Under the pieces are notes generated by a model that saw only the letters and a program-made list of their open reading frames with translations, ran no database searches and was not told the origin of the DNA. The position numbers and the translations under genes were made by a program. Positions 63,730-64,000 of a stretch of 64,000 nt of DNA are shown piece after piece. Within the stretch, counting starts at the first letter, position 1. Every line of letters starts with the position of its first letter. Source of the stretch: Bradyrhizobium huanghuaihaiense (lineage in GTDB: Bacteria > Pseudomonadota > Alphaproteobacteria > Rhizobiales > Xanthobacteraceae); contig NZ_VLLA01000002.1 of assembly GCF_007830635.1 (NCBI RefSeq), positions 1 to 64,000 on the forward strand. The letters are read 5' to 3'.

Positions 63730-63749
63730 AAGGGGCCTCACGGCCCCTT
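63730..63749 (-). terminator. Terminator of the GCG_CRPN-like gene
   Basis: On the minus strand AAGGGGCC, loop GTGA, GGCCCCTT followed by TTCTT: a perfect 8-base stem with a short U-rich tail, seven bases after the stop of the gene ending at 63756. Confidence 0.75.
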
Positions 63750-63755
63750 CATCAT

Positions 63756-64000
63756 TTACCAGCGGTGCCAGTGGCGGTGGCCGTAGCCCCATGGACGGGG
63801 GCCGTAACCGTAGAAGCGGCGCGGGCCGCCATAGTAGCCGTAGGCGCCATAATAGTTCGGACGCCACCAGCAGCGGCCCCAGGCGTTGCAGACCATACGC
63901 ACCTGATCGACGTCGGCAGCCGGGCCTTTTGCAATCCGGTCCGCCTGCGGAATGCCGTTCGGCATTGCCGCAAGGGCCGGTCCCGAAGCGAGCGCCATAC
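63756..64000 (-). CDS. GCG_CRPN-like exported protein, 5' end outside the window
   Basis: The visible part reads ALASGPALAAMPNGIPQADR (the end of a signal peptide with an ALA cleavage site), then VRMVCNAWGRCWWRPNYYGA and a tail of Gly/Tyr/Arg/His repeats (YYGGPRRFYGYG, GYGHRHWHRW). The VCNxWGRCWWRPN motif is that of small rhizobial GCG_CRPN proteins with repeat tails, found in the periplasm and of unknown role. An ATG at 63998 exists but the signal peptide would then lack its basic start, so the true start is probably to the right of the window. A clear terminator follows it. Confidence 0.75.
   Translation of the reverse strand, partial: MALASGPALAAMPNGIPQADRIAKGPAADVDQVRMVCNAWGRCWWRPNYYGAYGYYGGPRRFYGYGPRPWGYGHRHWHRW

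Overview
This 64 kb window is GC-rich alphaproteobacterial chromosome, almost certainly Bradyrhizobium (B. japonicum / B. diazoefficiens type). The main evidence is a complete, colinear microaerobic respiration locus: fixK2, an orphan receiver, fixJ and fixL on the minus strand, then a universal stress protein, a CBS protein, fixNOQP and fixGHIS on the plus strand. FixL is 505 residues from its TTG start and keeps the haem ligand His200 and Arg220. FixK2 keeps the redox Cys183 when read from its better-supported start. Long dyad-symmetric intergenic repeats, DUF3551 and DUF1127 proteins, and a GCG_CRPN-like protein fit the same genus.

Layout. (1) 1-4.0 kb: the edge of an IS110-type element and a large cyclase-like/AAA/TPR protein. 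(2) 4.4-12.5 kb: small exported or cytosolic proteins of unknown role, an MDR oxidoreductase divergent from a small barrel protein around a perfect FixK/FNR box, a winged-helix/TolB/TPR regulator and an exported caspase-like protein with a coiled coil. (3) 12.8-18.0 kb: a probable catabolic cassette with a sigma-54 promoter, a Baeyer-Villiger monooxygenase, a serine hydrolase and a sigma-54 activator. (4) 18.0-25.2 kb: an SDR, a trans-aconitate methyltransferase-like protein, a TRAP transporter (DctP plus a fused DctQM) and an alkylsulfatase-like metallo-beta-lactamase. (5) 25.4-31.3 kb: a carbohydrate group made of a glycosyltransferase (minus strand, with a perfect EcfG-type promoter), a half-size ABC exporter, an amylo-alpha-1,6-glucosidase and an exported PRC-barrel protein. 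(6) 31.3-45.9 kb: an MFS protein and the fix locus. (7) 45.9-54.1 kb: a second MFS protein, a cupin, a peroxiredoxin-like protein, a LysR/patatin divergent pair, a DUF2236 oxygenase and a glycogen synthase. (8) 54.2-64 kb: a CoA-transferase, a five-gene Dpp/Opp-type ABC transporter whose second ATPase is frameshifted inside the Walker A motif, an alcohol dehydrogenase, an IPMDH/tartrate dehydrogenase family enzyme, an ASCH protein and the 3' part of a GCG_CRPN-like protein.

How the genes work together. Oxygen-free FixL phosphorylates FixJ, which induces fixK2. FixK2 then binds TTGA-N6-TCAA boxes upstream of fixN and fixG, giving the cbb3 oxidase (FixNOQP) and its assembly and copper-supply proteins (FixGHIS). 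Boxes of the same type, one perfect and one near-perfect, occur upstream of the MDR/barrel pair and the universal stress gene, so these are candidate regulon members. Two perfect GGAAC-N16-CGTT promoters (before the 114-residue protein and before the glycosyltransferase) suggest general stress control by EcfG. No tRNA, rRNA, CRISPR array or nif/nod gene was seen. At least ten palindromic intergenic repeats of several families are present.
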